Assembly (NCBI RefSeq): GCF_019649055.1
Contig: NW_026570231.1
Coordinates: 992,001 to 1,056,000 of the forward strand
Source of the DNA: Paramacrobiotus metropolitanus
Lineage: Eukaryota > Tardigrada > Eutardigrada > Parachela > Macrobiotidae
Length of the DNA stretch: 64,000 nucleotides
Direction of reading: 5' to 3'
Shown here: positions 12,501 to 25,902 of the stretch, piece after piece
Numbering within the stretch: position 1 is the first letter of the stretch
Layout: every line of letters starts with the position of its first letter
Program-made: the position numbers and the translations under genes
Notes under the pieces: model-generated
What the model was told of the DNA's origin: nothing
The model's input: only the letters and a program-made list of their open reading frames with translations
Databases searched by the model: none

Positions 12501-13678
12501 TTGCTCTTCTACAGCAAAGGTAGTTTTCAGATTTCGAAGATATCTGTGTCATTTATTTGTGCCGTTAAAATAAGATGTTGCTGGATGTTCACCTTTTGCA
12601 TGTTTATGACAGTTTGGTCATTAGTGATAAAAACAGTTGATAACATTATTTTTCTGATTGGGACATGCTCAGTTTGAAAAATATTACTTTATTAGCAATT
12701 CGTGATCATTTTGTAACAATAATGTTATTTATGCATATGAGCGCAATCAAAATGGTTGAGTCGAACTTTGCGCGAGCACGTCAGTATCTTTAATTCTGTA
12801 TTGTAATTAAGTCGAAGTTAATTAATAATTATCACAACAAAACTACAAATGACTACAAAACTTTGTCCATCTGCATGGCAGTGTGAAGTTGTAAACTACT
12901 GACTGCTGGGTGCTTGGGCGTATAAAGATGCAAGCAACAGTTGAAAAAATTATTTAACGAGGACGTTTATTTTATTATTAATATGTAATAGCGTACAGCT
13001 TACGAGGAATGTGTTTGCCATTGCTGACAGTATTGGTCCGTAATCCAAAGCCAATTGGCTGACCAAAATCGCTGTTAATCTATGATAAACTTATTCGAAA
13101 ACTATATCTGTACTACGAAATTGCATATAGACAACACATATGAAGCTTTAGTAAACTTACTTGTGTGTTGAGTACATCGATCTATGACTTTTCATTTTTG
13201 TTGCGCTTGGATTACCAGCTCGGGTTCAAAATGCGTTATATGGAAAATAAAAATGAAAAGGCATGTTCTGTCTATTTTTTTTATAAATCTTCTAATAAAG
13301 GCAACCAAGTACTACAACTTCGTAAAGTAAAGGGAAAGTTCTCCGGAATTCTTTAATTTGGGTAATTCTAGTTCAGTGCGTTATCGTTAGTGCTATACCA
13401 CGTGCAGCGTTAACTGTAATAGCAGTATTAATTGTTGTGATAATAACGTTTTCTGTGTAAAATCATTATGTTTTCCGTATGTACGACAGTAAGAGCATTG
13501 CAAACTAAATCTGCAGTAGTATTTAGTATTTAGTTTGCCATGGTACTGATATCGTATACGTACGAGTGATGCTATGCTGTGAATGCTACATAGTTTAACA
13601 CTTTGCATTTCTTTTGAGGTCACTTTGTGAGGAAGCGGTAAAATGCAATGAATCCGAATAATTCAGCCATGCTGTGGA
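9539..13678. other. Gene-poor interval upstream of FNDC3
   Basis: About 4.1 kb without a supported gene. It should contain the promoter of the - strand gene ending at 9538 and, at its right end, the promoter and perhaps noncoding 5' exons of FNDC3. A TTCAG just before the presumed FNDC3 start (about 13660-13666) could be an acceptor for such a 5' exon. The interval includes a foldback repeat at 9807-10116, a short TA run near 11360-11376, and a CT-rich run near 11703-11730. I see no tRNA, no transposase frame and no long conserved frame. Confidence 0.5.
9807..10116. mobile_element. MITE-like foldback element with internal tandem duplication
   Basis: The ends are inverted copies of each other. 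Left arm CTGTAG...TGCAAGCAT (9807-9831) followed by A-rich GGTTTTCTGCGGTG (from 9847) matches, inverted, the right arm that runs from AAAGTACACGGGAAGT (10034) to ATGCTTGCAT...CTACAG (10114). The left arm contains a directly repeated unit of about 58 bp, with copies starting at 9847 and 9905. The centre carries a perfect 13-bp stem (10001-10013 with 10019-10031, ATTTTAACAGAAA). No coding capacity is present. I cannot identify a clear target-site duplication, so the superfamily is unknown. Confidence 0.7.
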
Positions 13679-16600
13679 ATGTTCCCTGCACCTAACATGC
13701 ATGGACCTATCCCGCGGATCCTAGAACCGACTGCGGATCCGACGGCTTTTCGCAATCCTGTCACGCAAATTTTTCCAGGTACAGTACTCCGAATGTGCGC
13801 CTGTTAACCATTCTATTCTGGTACTCGTGCATGTTAGCGAATATATAATTGCCGTACATGTGACTTACATTTGTTGTACATTTAAGAAGGTTAATATTGT
13901 AATCCACGTTGTGGGGATTAGATAAGTAATACGTACCTCGCAGGGTATCGTTGCGTTAATCCACATGCTTATATCCACATTCTGTAAAAGTAGCTTCGAA
14001 ACAACAATTCATGCTCAACATCAGTTAATAAATTATTTAGTTTTATATCTCTTCAGAATTGGGGATTACTTATGTTCGTACTACGTATAACTATGCAATC
14101 AGCGTCAGGGTCTACCAAAGTTACGTGCACGATGCATCAGATGTCAATGTCGTACCGCACTAGTTAAATTTCAGGCTGCATGTAAACTATGCCTGTAAAT
14201 AAATGTAGCAACAAGCGCCTGTTTAAACCCGGTCTGATGTTTTATAAATAATATTCGTTTAAATATCAACTTTTTGCACGGGATTGAAATTTGTAAGCAA
14301 TACGTTTTTTGATTAATCGGACAGGGACTTCCAAATTTTTTGTTATCCTTTAAAAACCATGTTTGATTTTTGTTCCAATGTAACGTAACCTTGCCTACGG
14401 TACGTAAGCAAAATCTATATATTTCTAGTGCAATTGCAACAATATCCTCTGCAAAGATACTTCACTATTCGATCCTACTAATGGAGCTAAAACCTATCAT
14501 GGTTGCAAGTTTGTCGATAGAATTTTTGCATTTGGACTCGTTAATTAAAAAACAACTGTATACGGCATAAATTGTCGACTATTATATATCTCATAACAAA
14601 AGATCGAAATAATTGGGAACAAATAAAGTATTGATTTAAGCAACAGTTGGTTAACGTTGGATCATGCACGCTTAAATGTGAGCAATATACTGCTAGTACT
14701 GCATTTGTAACAGATAGGCGGAACATCACTATACACATCGCATCGATTACAGTAAAAAACGTGGAATCGTTCTGTTACGAAATTGACACCCATGCGCGCG
14801 AAAAAGCCGGAAAGGGCTTTGCTTACAAACAATTTCTTGGGTAAACTTTCTTTGTGACTGAAACAGTTTGTCGTACTTGCACAACTACAAATCCACCATC
14901 ACCAAAAGCCAGTCATTAATTCTAAATTGTACTGCAGAACACTGCATGATTACTTGTGTTATATTGTATTTATGCAGAATATTGTGTGGCGCACTTTAAG
15001 AAAGTTGTGTGATATACAGGTGACCTTTACGCCACCTTCCAGTCTCCGAACCAGCAGCCAAATACGTCAATAGTCAATCCTAACCATCTGTCCGTGCCGC
15101 CGCCTTTCGGTGCTCCTTCCTGGCACGTGAGACCAAAAATTCGGTCTAATCTTAACGCGACCACACCGCGTTTTCCCCGTAAATTCATTCCCTCGCTGAC
15201 ATACCGCCAAATTGCGCCTAATAGTACAGTGCGTCAACGGGCAGTGGGAACCACAAGCATTGTCCGCTCCGTCAACGGTCTCACCGGGTATCCGCGCGGC
15301 GTTCCCGTATCGCATGGCACGTATCGATCAGCCAACAGCACGCCCCCCGTACCGGTATCCGTCGCTCCGGACCAGCAGCTACAAATTCAACCATTTCTTT
15401 TGGTGACGCAGACGGGATCTCCAAACGCCAACACACTGAATCATCGTTTTGACCGTCGACACTCCGCCCCCAATAATTCCTTCCGTGTTGCGCCATACTT
15501 TGTGGATCTCCATGTCGCTTCCGGTAGTGTTGTACAGGTGCATAATGGCCCGGAGACTCACGTTATTCAAGGTAAACGTTTTTCTAAGACGTCAGCTGAT
15601 GTCAGAAATACTCTTATGAATTATTAGCGGTATAAAAGCTACATACAAAGTACTATAATCCGGCAACGTCAAAAGGATGTCTCGATTCATTATGCTGTGA
15701 AAATAAGTACGAGTACTTGTACATGAGAAACGATGCAGCTGATAATTAGGCAGGCAGGTAGCCAGTTTCCAATAAGAAATATTATTACAATTCTTGCCAC
15801 AATAATTTATGGGAAATAACAATTAAGGTAAATTTAAAAAGAACCGAAGTATTTTTCGTTTGGTCCTTTTGGATAGGATTGATGTTTTTTAAACCGATAG
15901 CCACTGTATGTATGTCACGCTATATAACTAGCAAGATTAATAAGCAAGCATGTTTTTAAAGTTTTTAAACTTCTCACCTTACTCGAAAAAGGATTCGGTT
16001 TAACTTCTTTGTAATTTATCGTTAATATTTATGTACATTTAAGTTTTAACTGTTGCGCACAAGAACGATCACCCAGCAGTGAATGAATGGTTCGTTCATT
16101 TCTCGAGATTGCTGTGAAACGGGTGCCCGCCTTGGTTAACAGTGACGTATGAACAGATATCCCCAGCCGGTGCTTTCGCGCGCTTTACTGCGAAAATAAG
16201 GTGGTTTTTTTTAGATTTATTATTGGCGCATTCCTGGACTGTCACTCTTCTATGGACACATTAGTGTATAACATGTTTACGTCTTATGTAAACGTAAACT
16301 TTATGTTTGGTTTCGAAAAATGGAAATCTCAGATTCTGTCGAAACTTTCGATAAAATCTTGGCCAGTTGCGCAGTACATTAGTGGAAGCCAACAGAGTTT
16401 ACTGTATCTGTAAGTGCAGTACTCGTACATATGCATTGCATTGGCTCTATTCTTCAAATTACACGGAGCGACGCACTGCGTGTCTGGGGTTGTAGGGTTC
16501 GGCTCACCACAAGGACGTGTTATTTTCCGCAATCGACGCCAGTGGGTTACCTCACAAAAATAGATGTGTCTGCGCTGTTTTTTGCCAGTGGTAGTGAATA

Positions 16601-19600
16601 TGCGCTACTTACAACAACTTTTTTGAATCTTAAAAGTGTGGCGACGTGCTCCAAGGTTCGATTAATTTACAGAAAAGTGGAGAGAAATTTTAACGACTGC
16701 TTCTTTTTGATCTTTGTCAATTTTTATTGCGAAAGGTTTTATTTCGGTCACGCATGTGCTTTCGAACGGCCATTTGTCATGTTGCAAGCAGCAAGCGTTT
16801 GTTATGATCTGACGTTTCTGTGAGTCCGGAATAAGGTACGTGCCTGCTGGCTGCTGCATCTGTGTGCTTCACTCGTACGCATTTCTTTCTCTCTGCATCA
16901 CTTGACGTTGGTTCAAGGTTGCCGTACACAAATAATGCATAGCTAAGCGGCCATTAGAATGTCGTAGACCTTGAGTCTGTTGAGAAGTAGGATAAGTCCG
17001 ATTTCGGTACAAGCTTCGATGGCAGACACTGCCTAAGTCGCGTGGAGTCCTTACGAACATCATTAACATTTTCTTCCCATATATCCAGTGTACGCGATGT
17101 ATGATGGTCCCATATGTGTCGATCGCGAATCCGTGATCATTATTTTGGAATTAGAACTGCGCATTATTTCCTGGTTGCTGATGTAGACGCAGACGGAGGA
17201 TACTGATATTGCTCTTGGATTATAAAGGGAAAATATTATGGTTGTAGGTCCCGCCAGTGTAACCATCATGTCCAACTGTTCCAATCCACCGACTGCCATT
17301 CCCGTCACGGTGCCTCCGGGACAATATGTTCAACAATTGATTGACGATCACGGCGTATTGCGTTCTGTTTATATCTCTAATCAGCCCTATCCGGATGGTG
17401 CGACACTGGAACCATTTCAGCATAGCTATTATGTGAGTGCGCATCTTACCTGTAATCTTCTGGTTTTTATGAGCTTTGGCATCAGACAGCACAATCATAC
17501 CATTGCATTTATGATTAATCACGCATTATGCTGACTTTATGTTGCGATTTTTGCTGGCTGCGGCACACCGTGTCAGAAGATGATTGGTGCATGTCGCACC
17601 CTATCTGCTTGTTGGATAGCTCAGACGTTCTTGCCGCACATTTATCACTATTTTTATCTGGCCTCGTTTCGATAAGACCTTAAAATATTATCTGCTCGGT
17701 ACGGATAGGCTGTCTTGTACATATGTGTTTGTCTGTACAGGTTCCTGCTCAAATGCAACTGCAGATGCCTATACATGCTGCAAGCTTTCCTGCTCAGTAT
17801 CCCGTATCCCACGCTGTTCCCCTAACTAACGGGATGCAACAGAACGGTTATGCCACACAACCGTCGACGGTTTATCCACCAGGTAGTCAGTTTTTATTTT
17901 TGTTCTGATTTTCTCTTGAGGAGATGACTGTAGTTATGTGTTCGGCAATATCCATAGCTTTTTTCTTCTACAATTAAAAGCTTTGTTTGTTTATTGCGGT
18001 TTCTGCGAAGTTGCTGCTGGGCCAGTAGTCAACCACATCGGAGCAGAATAGAACGATGTAAAATTGGGGGCAGAACGATATAAAGTTTCTTCACAGAAGA
18101 TTTTGTAAAAACGTGCAGGCATTAATAAAACGTAAAATTTTGCTCAATTGAATAACTGACTGTGCAACGTTTTTTCTTATTCACGATCGGAAATTCAAAC
18201 TAAGAAATTGATAATTACTATGTTCTCCGATATACCGGTTTCTGTTGCGCCTTATTTAAAATTTGCATGTTTGTTACGTAATTTATTGTGGATGCTAAAT
18301 GACAAACTTCGTGCTTGATAGTTCATTTTTTAAATTGAGCAGCTTAACATGCATTTTCGTTTCTGTCTAGATTATCATCATCACAACTATATTCAGCAAC
18401 CGCAAAATCCTGCTCTATTGGATGACCGTAATTATGCTGCCCGTCAAAAGCTAAAAAAGAAATTCGAACGCAAGCGACCAATGTACAATAGTAATGGTGG
18501 CGCGGGTAACAGGCGTTATAATCAGGAATTCGACAATGACAATCAAAAGAGCAACGATAGTGGTGCCGTCCTATATGACACGGAGCATGAGAACGGTGAT
18601 ACGGAGGGATGTGGATCAGTCAGTCCGCCGCCGACCGTTAATGGGATGGAAAACGAAGATGATGTACTGGCCGCATTCCTTGGCACAATCAAACCTGTTA
18701 TGGTACGTGACACTCGTACTCTGTGCATCGCTTTTGTACTTTGTAGTTGCTGTTAAAGTTGAGCGTTCGTAACAATTCATGTAGGTAAAATAGAAAATAA
18801 TGTGTAAGCGTAGAATTTATCGGAATATTTGCTAAAGAATTAAGCCGTGTGTGTAAGAAACATCGTTTGCAATGACAGAGAGCTTGATTGTGGAAATTAA
18901 GTTGATCGCTCTCATGCAGACGTGCAGCATTTCTGGCCGATCTCGTACTCCATGGCCAAAATGGCCTGGGGACTTTTCTGTAACGACTGTGAAATGGTTG
19001 CGGTGTATTGAGCACATTGACATGGTGACTGTGGCGATTTTAATCAACAAAATGAAAACTTAGGCAGTCGTCCATTGATTGCATCGCTTTACCACGGTTT
19101 GCGCTTGATTTCAAAGTTTAACCTATGGCTTGCTCAGCATTTTGTACGTAATTATACACATATTTGTACAACAAGAATTTAAAATGTTTAAATATTTAGA
19201 ACAGTCTATGACGTCGTGAAAGTAATAAAAATAATGAACAGTACGATTTTTTTCGATAATAAAACACATTTACTTATCCGCTTAAAGGCTGAAATAACGC
19301 TATTGCACCAGCCGAGCAGTTAACGTCGATGCGCGAATTTTGAAATTTTTGGCCCTGGTCAAAACTTCTGAAAACTTCGTAGCAATGATACTAAAATCAG
19401 CACTCTAAGTTGTTTCGAAATGAATTTCCTTAGAGTGCTTGCTTCGATTGTGAAGTCGGTGAAGGCGAAAGTTTGTGGTTTTTGGATATTTTTGCAGTTA
19501 AAACAAAATTCTGAGTTTTTGAATTTTTTTCATTGTGGTAACGGGCCTTCGAATCAAGCTTAAGCGATACGCTACTGCCGACACGTCTTGAAATTTTCGT

Positions 19601-22600
19601 TTTTATTCAAAGAGTAGTCTGTTATGATTGTAGAAAGAACTGGTTGGTTAAAACGATAACGATAATTTTTTTAGGTGGAAAACATTAAAGCCAATTCGGT
19701 TACCATAACTTGTACTCCTCTGGATTTCTCGCTATTGGATTATTCTCAGTTGGAAAAGCATGCTGATATTAAAGATGGTGATCTGGAATATTTTGTATGT
19801 TGTGGTGAAAGCGTGGATAAACAGCGGATATTCAATGCGGGTTCGGCGCCTCAGTTGACGTTACAGCTCGTGGAATTGCGTCCTAATACGGAGTATTTAG
19901 TCTGGTAAGTGTTTTTGACTGTTTGTGTTGCGTACAAGGTCAGGTGTGCACGCAATAACTTTGTTAAGAGTTATCTGCTACAGTGGTTCGATTAGTCACT
20001 TCATATTACACCGTATTTTTATTAAGTGAATTGTTGCTATATGGTGTGAGATAAGCGAAGTGTATTTTTTTACCGTTGCATAACGAAATATCTAAACTTC
20101 TTTCAGTTTTATAAAGTTAATGATGCCTTTTGGGCGATTTTTATTGGTGTTCAGTTAGCGTGGGTGGATTTCGGTAGATTTTTCATTTATTTATAGGCTT
20201 TTGTTGGGCTGGAGCAGATACTGCGTAAACTAACGTCTCGGTGTTGTTGTTTTGTTTGTTTGTGGTTTGATGAAGCGTGTATGGTTACTTCAGATTTTTC
20301 AGAGCATGGCCGTCTTGTTGATGGAACGATAAAACTTAAAGCTGAATACTGCTGTATTTTTAGTACACAAGTCGGATATGGTGATCTTAAAGGCAAGCAA
20401 AGTGAATGTAAGTTACATTTTGTACACGATGATCCATCAGTGAAATCTTGTTATCTACATGACTGCTTAATATTTGGACGATTTTCTTTATAGCTGTCAC
20501 TTTTCGCACCGCTAAATCGCAACCGGAACCACCAGAAGCTCCGCGGCTTGTAGCGCGTACTAAAAACTCTCTCGCCGTCAAATGGCTGGTGAGTGTGTAA
20601 TGTGTGTGAGTGTCTGTATTAAAGTTAATGAAATGGTTCACGAGTAGTACAGAGAGTAATAAAACGAACTGACCGCATTTTTATGGTGGTGACGTGTGGT
20701 TGGCGAGCCGGATGTTCTTATAAACTGCTTGTTTGTTCTCGTAGCCGTCACGATGCGATAATGGTGCGAAGATTCTGCGATATATTGTGGAACATGATCA
20801 AGGCCAGAACGACGATAGTAGCTGGATAGAATGCTATCGCGGCAACGATAAACAGTTAAAGATAACGAGATTGCAGCCCAATACAACGTACAGAATACGT
20901 GTGTACGCGGAGAATGAGCTGGGCCCCAGTGTGGCGTCACCGATCCTGGCCTTATCCACCGCTGGTGTTCCGCCACCCCAGCCAGAACCGCCACGGATTG
21001 TGGAGGTTACGGCACATCATGTCGTTTTCGAGTGGACACGCCGGCCGTGTGATGATACCTTTGTTTTACAACTGGAAGATCCAACTTCGGTGGGCTAACT
21101 GTGCGAAACGTCAAGACTGTCATTGATGTCTTATTTTGACGATTGTCCACAGGGTCATGGCTTTCTTACGACCTACAGCGGACCTGAAACGTTCTGCTCG
21201 TGTAAAGATCTGAACCGTGTTACCGACTATAAAGTGCGATTGAGTACCGAAAATTGTGAAGGAGTTAGCCCTTTTAGTAACATCGTCAGCATAACTACGC
21301 GGCCGGATTTGCCGCGTGCGCCTTCCAAGCCCTACATCAAAGGGAAAGCATCGCCAAATTCCTTTCGCGTACAATGGGGTGCGTAGATATATTTTTATTC
21401 TTGGATACACTGATACAGTGTTGTTTTATATTTTGAAGATGTTATGCATGTTTATAACGGTTGTTCTTCGAATTAAGCAATTCATATGCTTTATGTGTGT
21501 GCACGAACGTCTGAGTTAATTCGGTAATCGCTTCAATAGATCCGCCCTCGGATACCGGTGGTGAAAGTATTAGCCATTATGTGGTGGAATGCACTGGAAC
21601 AGACGGCTTTCGTCTGGATCATAGTGGTCCTGAGTCGCAGCTCCTGGTGTCCAGCGTTGAGCCCGGTGAAACGTACTTCGTACGTGTACATGCCTGCAAC
21701 AGTGCCGGGCAGGGCGCCTATTCTGACGTATGTATGGTCCATACGCCGCCGGTAGCACCAGGTGGCCCAGCTCCTCCTGTCCTCGTGGGAAAACCCAAAG
21801 CCACGGGTGTGACATTGCGTTGGGGTGAGCAATAGTGTACTTATTTCTAAAAATAATGTGAGTAATATTTAATTAACCGCTTGCATTTCAGATCCTCCCA
21901 AGTACACTGGAGGCGAACCCATAGCCAGTTATGAATTAAAGAAAATTATTCACTATGATGGCTATTCGCCCGAAAACGACGGTGTCGTAGTGTATTATGG
22001 TCCAGCCAAGGAGAATCACGTGGAGGGATTGAGTGCCGGGAAGGTGTATTTGTTTTTGGTTCGCGCCTACAACTCCGTGGGGGTACACGAAAATTACATT
22101 AATTACTGCTTGAAAAGGTTGCTGTAACATTTTGATGATTTACAGCCCGGTCCATGGTCGGGAGTGGCTCAAGTGGAAACTGGCGCCGGTCCCCCTGATG
22201 CACCAGAATCGTTAAGGTTACAAGCCAAGAATGCCAGCACCATCATGGCGGCGTGGAAGGAACCATGGTCGAACGGTGCACCAGTGACGGATTACAAATT
22301 AGAAATGGCTGAAGAATCTGATGAACAGTCGTTTTTACCGGTAAATGAGTGCAATGGCAATGCTATAGCTGCCTTTCCGGTATAGGTCTAAATTATAACT
22401 GCTGGAATTTAACCATGCCAAAACATTGACTCCGTTTGAAGCACAACGCAGTATAGTGTGGGAGGTATATGTTATCTGGCAGTAACGCGATGTTGTTTTT
22501 CAAAAAAATATTTAAAATCTTGCTATTCTACAATACTTATTGATAGCGGGCAGTAAAATTTCACAAATATTAACTGATTTTGTGACAGGTCTATAACGGT

Positions 22601-24599
22601 GCCAAAACTAGCCACGAGATCAAGAACCTAAAACCCAACACCCAGTACTTCTTCCGTCTAGCGGCATCGAATGCGGCTGGCCACGGACCATTCAGTCCGC
22701 CGTATTCCTGTTGGACACCACCTGCATGTCCCGGCAGTATCCAGAGCGATAAGGTGACCCATCTAGTCTCAGCCACTGCGATTACTATATTTTGGACGCC
22801 ACCAGAGGATAACGGCAGTCCGATAACTGGCTATAAAGTGGAATTCGAGCACCAATTGCGCATTGTGGACAAGCCTGTACCGCAGTGTCTACTGGATGGC
22901 CTCCAGCCGGATACTTTGTACAAGTACGTTTAACTATCCGGTGACATATTTAGCTCCTATATCGTGTCAGCTTTTTGCTGCGGGCAGTGCTTAGTTACAG
23001 GATTTGTCAATTAGTGTGCATTTCATGTTATGGTGGCACCTTTTCCTACGAAAACGGATTTTAATCTGAAGTCGTATTACGAATGGTGTAGACACCACTT
23101 CCGTCTGCCTGTACCTGTTCAGTGGCAGGATGCCGCTTATGTGAGATAATTACCATGTCGATGTTTATCATTAGAATGTGACTTTGCAGAATAAGAATTC
23201 AGGCTACAAACGGTATTGGCGATGGCCCATTTTCTCAGCACATCCGGATTAAGACGAAGCCGGTCGTTCCCGACATTCCCAAGCTGGAAGTGGTTTCAGT
23301 CAGCCATAATAGTATTAAGGTTAAATGGACGAATGTCGTCAAGAATAACGTCGAGGTGGATTATGTGCTGGAAATGGCATTCAACAAAAAGGATGTGTAA
23401 GTTTTAAATGGTTTGTTTGAGGATTCATTATACGAATTTGCTGAAGAGATTTGAGAACTTGATTTTATTGATATTTCTGCTTATAATACTGAGTTGATTT
23501 GGGTGATCAGCTTCTGATTACACTTTCTCAAATGTAGTTTTTATCTCTTTGTTGATTTCCTGCATTTGATGTAGAGTGATCATATATATCTGCCTTTTGT
23601 AGTTTCCAGACAGTGTACCGGGGTAGCCAGACGTCTCATAAGCTAAATAAAGTACGGGAAGAGACGTTGTATTTCTTTCGAGTACGCGCCGTGAATGAGG
23701 CAGGTGATAGCCCTCAATCGGAAATTGTCGAATGTCGCACACCGAAATCGCCGCCTCCTGCCATAAAAGGTACCTAATTTATTAAATTAATGTATGCACT
23801 GACATGGTAATTACTGGTTTCGCTTTCGCCATTATAGTACCGAAAATCGTTCCGACTGACGATTGCTGTCAAGTGCAGTGGGTTAGACTTCCTCAGTGTG
23901 ACGGTGAAGACATTTCCTATGTCCTTCAAGTGTCGAAATCCGGAGGAAGCTTTCTCGAGGCGAGTTCGTAAACTGAATAACGCTGAATCGGTTTTGCAAT
24001 GTACAAAATACTTGAGGCGATGTAATAGGTATATACAGTTTTATTAGCCTGGAAAATTAATCTTATTGATTCACTGCGGTTGAATTTGGTAATAATTTTG
24101 GACTTTCGAAAAGCGAACTCGTGATGGCCATTTCTCCTAATAACTGTAACACGTAAAACTAATTTCGTTGTTCACAGTTGAGCAGCAGTAAGCTGATGCT
24201 GATGTGGCGTGGGAAATAGGTGATAATGTTCTTAATGGTATGTTATAGGTATACAAAGGCAGTGACAATTCGTACAAGTTCGGTAAACTGGAGCCGGGCG
24301 TGCCATATCAGTTTCGAGTGAAACCCGTCCGTGTACTGAGTGATGCTCGCAGCATTCCGGGCTCGTGGAGCCCAGTAGCCAATTACACGTTGCCCTTAGT
24401 GTCTTCCGGCGCCGGCGCTACCTCGAAGGATTCCTCCTCCGTCCCTGGAGTGAACAACTCACCTTCTTCCGTGTCATTCCCACAGCGATTATGGCGTGCC
24501 ATCGATTTGAAAGACGAACGGGTGGCTATTGCGCTGGCCGGTTTCTGTATCCTTTGCTGCGTTATCATCATCTCAAGCTACATTCTCATGAGTAATTAA
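13679..24599 (+). CDS. FNDC3: FNDC3 (fibronectin type III domain-containing protein 3), tail-anchored
   Basis: Eighteen coding exons: 13679-13778, 15020-15571, 17248-17432, 17741-17882, 18371-18702, 19675-19904, 20364-20407, 20494-20588, 20745-21089, 21153-21378, 21540-21824, 21892-22082, 22146-22340, 22589-22923, 23190-23396, 23603-23769, 23838-23959 and 24249-24599. The sum is 1368 codons (1367 residues) and all phases agree. The N-terminal 430 residues are Pro/Asn/Gln-rich and include the family block GPASVTIMSNCSNPP...VPPGQYVQQLIDDHGV. Nine FN3 repeats follow, with typical W and NTEY/TYRIRV/YFVRV signatures. The last segment (ALAGFCILCCVIIISSYIL) is a membrane anchor just before the stop. 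FNDC3A/B are anchored in the ER or Golgi and support adhesion and spermatogenesis in mammals (family knowledge). The exon 17-18 junction needs a GC donor (GAG|GCGAGT). The 44-nt exon 7 is short but required by phase. The exon 1 ATG is the first after an in-frame stop. Confidence 0.9.
19399..19439. other. Perfect 11-bp hairpin in an FNDC3 intron
   Basis: AGCACTCTAAG at 19399-19409 is followed 19 bases later by its exact reverse complement CTTAGAGTGCT at 19429-19439. It lies about 240 bases before the exon 6 acceptor. The stem is too short for a canonical microRNA precursor. It may be chance or an intronic RNA structure. Confidence 0.35.
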
Positions 24600-25902
24600 G
24601 GCTCTTCCCGCGCGCGCGCTGCTTGATATCAGTATCATTATTCTCTCATGGGAAGGATGGGAGGTGAGCACGTTCAGGGTGACGAATGCTTCAGTTAATC
24701 CGCCGCTTTCCGATCTGTCTGGTACACACACGGGTGCTGCATGAAGAAATAGTATGGTTTTCGACCGTTCGTTGGGAATCCAATCATAGTTTTTTCTCTG
24801 TGGTGATCTATTTTTCTTACAAATTTTTTATGGAAGTTTTTTGTATTTTTTCCCTGCAAAATGCGACGTTATTACGGTTTTTTGTATGATGGAAGTCTGG
24901 GTTGATTGCATTTGCGTTGTGTCGTTGTTGGGGAGATTGAGGAAAGAGGTTAATTATTATTAACGAATTATTTTTTTCTTTGCATAGCTTTAATTGAATT
25001 ATTTTTAGTTTGAAATAAATTATTCCGCCGCACCTCTTCTTGTTCTGCGGTTCGTATTAAAATCCGGTTTCTGAGGGTGCGGAAAGATTGTTTCAGCTCG
25101 ATGTCGAAAGATTGTTTGTATAAAAGTTTTCAGATGGGATCAATTCTGTGCGTTACTCTTAAATGTGGTTCGCTTGTAGGAAATGTACTCGGAAGATTTA
25201 TAAGACAGATAGGTATCTGATCCACCATATCGCTTCTGAAAGTGGTGTGGTACACACGGTGGCTCCATTGTGTTGCGTTGCATATTAAAAAAAATTTTCC
25301 GGTTGACTGCAACTTGACTGGAAGATCAACAAGTGAACGAAATTCTTTCCATTTCAGAAAATGGTTTGCATTGCAGTGCATTGTTTTTTTGCAAGAGCCA
25401 CTGAAAGTCGGTCTTTAAAGTTCTGACTGATTTTTTGTTTGTTTTGCTGTTCATGTTTCTTTGTATCTGTTCTGGAAAGATATATCTTGGTGCATCAAAC
25501 ATGTGAAGACTTTCCTTCAGTTTATTGCATACACGGTTCTAAACAAAAACAAAACATCGAAAACACACGAACTGCATGGTGCTAAATTTACAGTCGAGCA
25601 GTATACAGCTGCGAAAAAGAGAATCAATGGTGCGAGATGCTGAAAAGTGAAAACATTTTCGAGATCGCCGAAGCAGGAAAGAGAAATTATGGACGGCGCG
25701 GAGTTCGGTGCAAAGCGGGATGAATAAATACGTATTTGCTGTATTAGGAAAGATCAAGTGTATCGCTTACAAAATAAAAGCAAATAATGGAATAAAACGC
25801 ATGAACTTTAGAAACTCAGTAGTCATTTTGAGCGCGGCAATTCGCTATACCGGTTATGCGAATTCTGTTAAAGGACTCTACAACACCCTCGAGTACAAAG
25901 TA
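24600..25902. other. 3' flank of FNDC3 and of the convergent LDLa/EGF/SEA gene
   Basis: No coding block is visible. A run of Gs and Cs follows the FNDC3 stop, then AT-rich sequence. AATAAA in the context TTGAAATAAATTATT near 25011-25022 is a likely FNDC3 polyadenylation signal. The right part should include the 3' untranslated region of the - strand gene that stops at 25903. Confidence 0.5.

Noticed and set aside
10100-13600. Candidate tRNA or small RNA genes in the gene-poor interval
   Set aside because: I searched for B-box-like GGTTCGANTCC patterns and clover-leaf arms by eye and found none.
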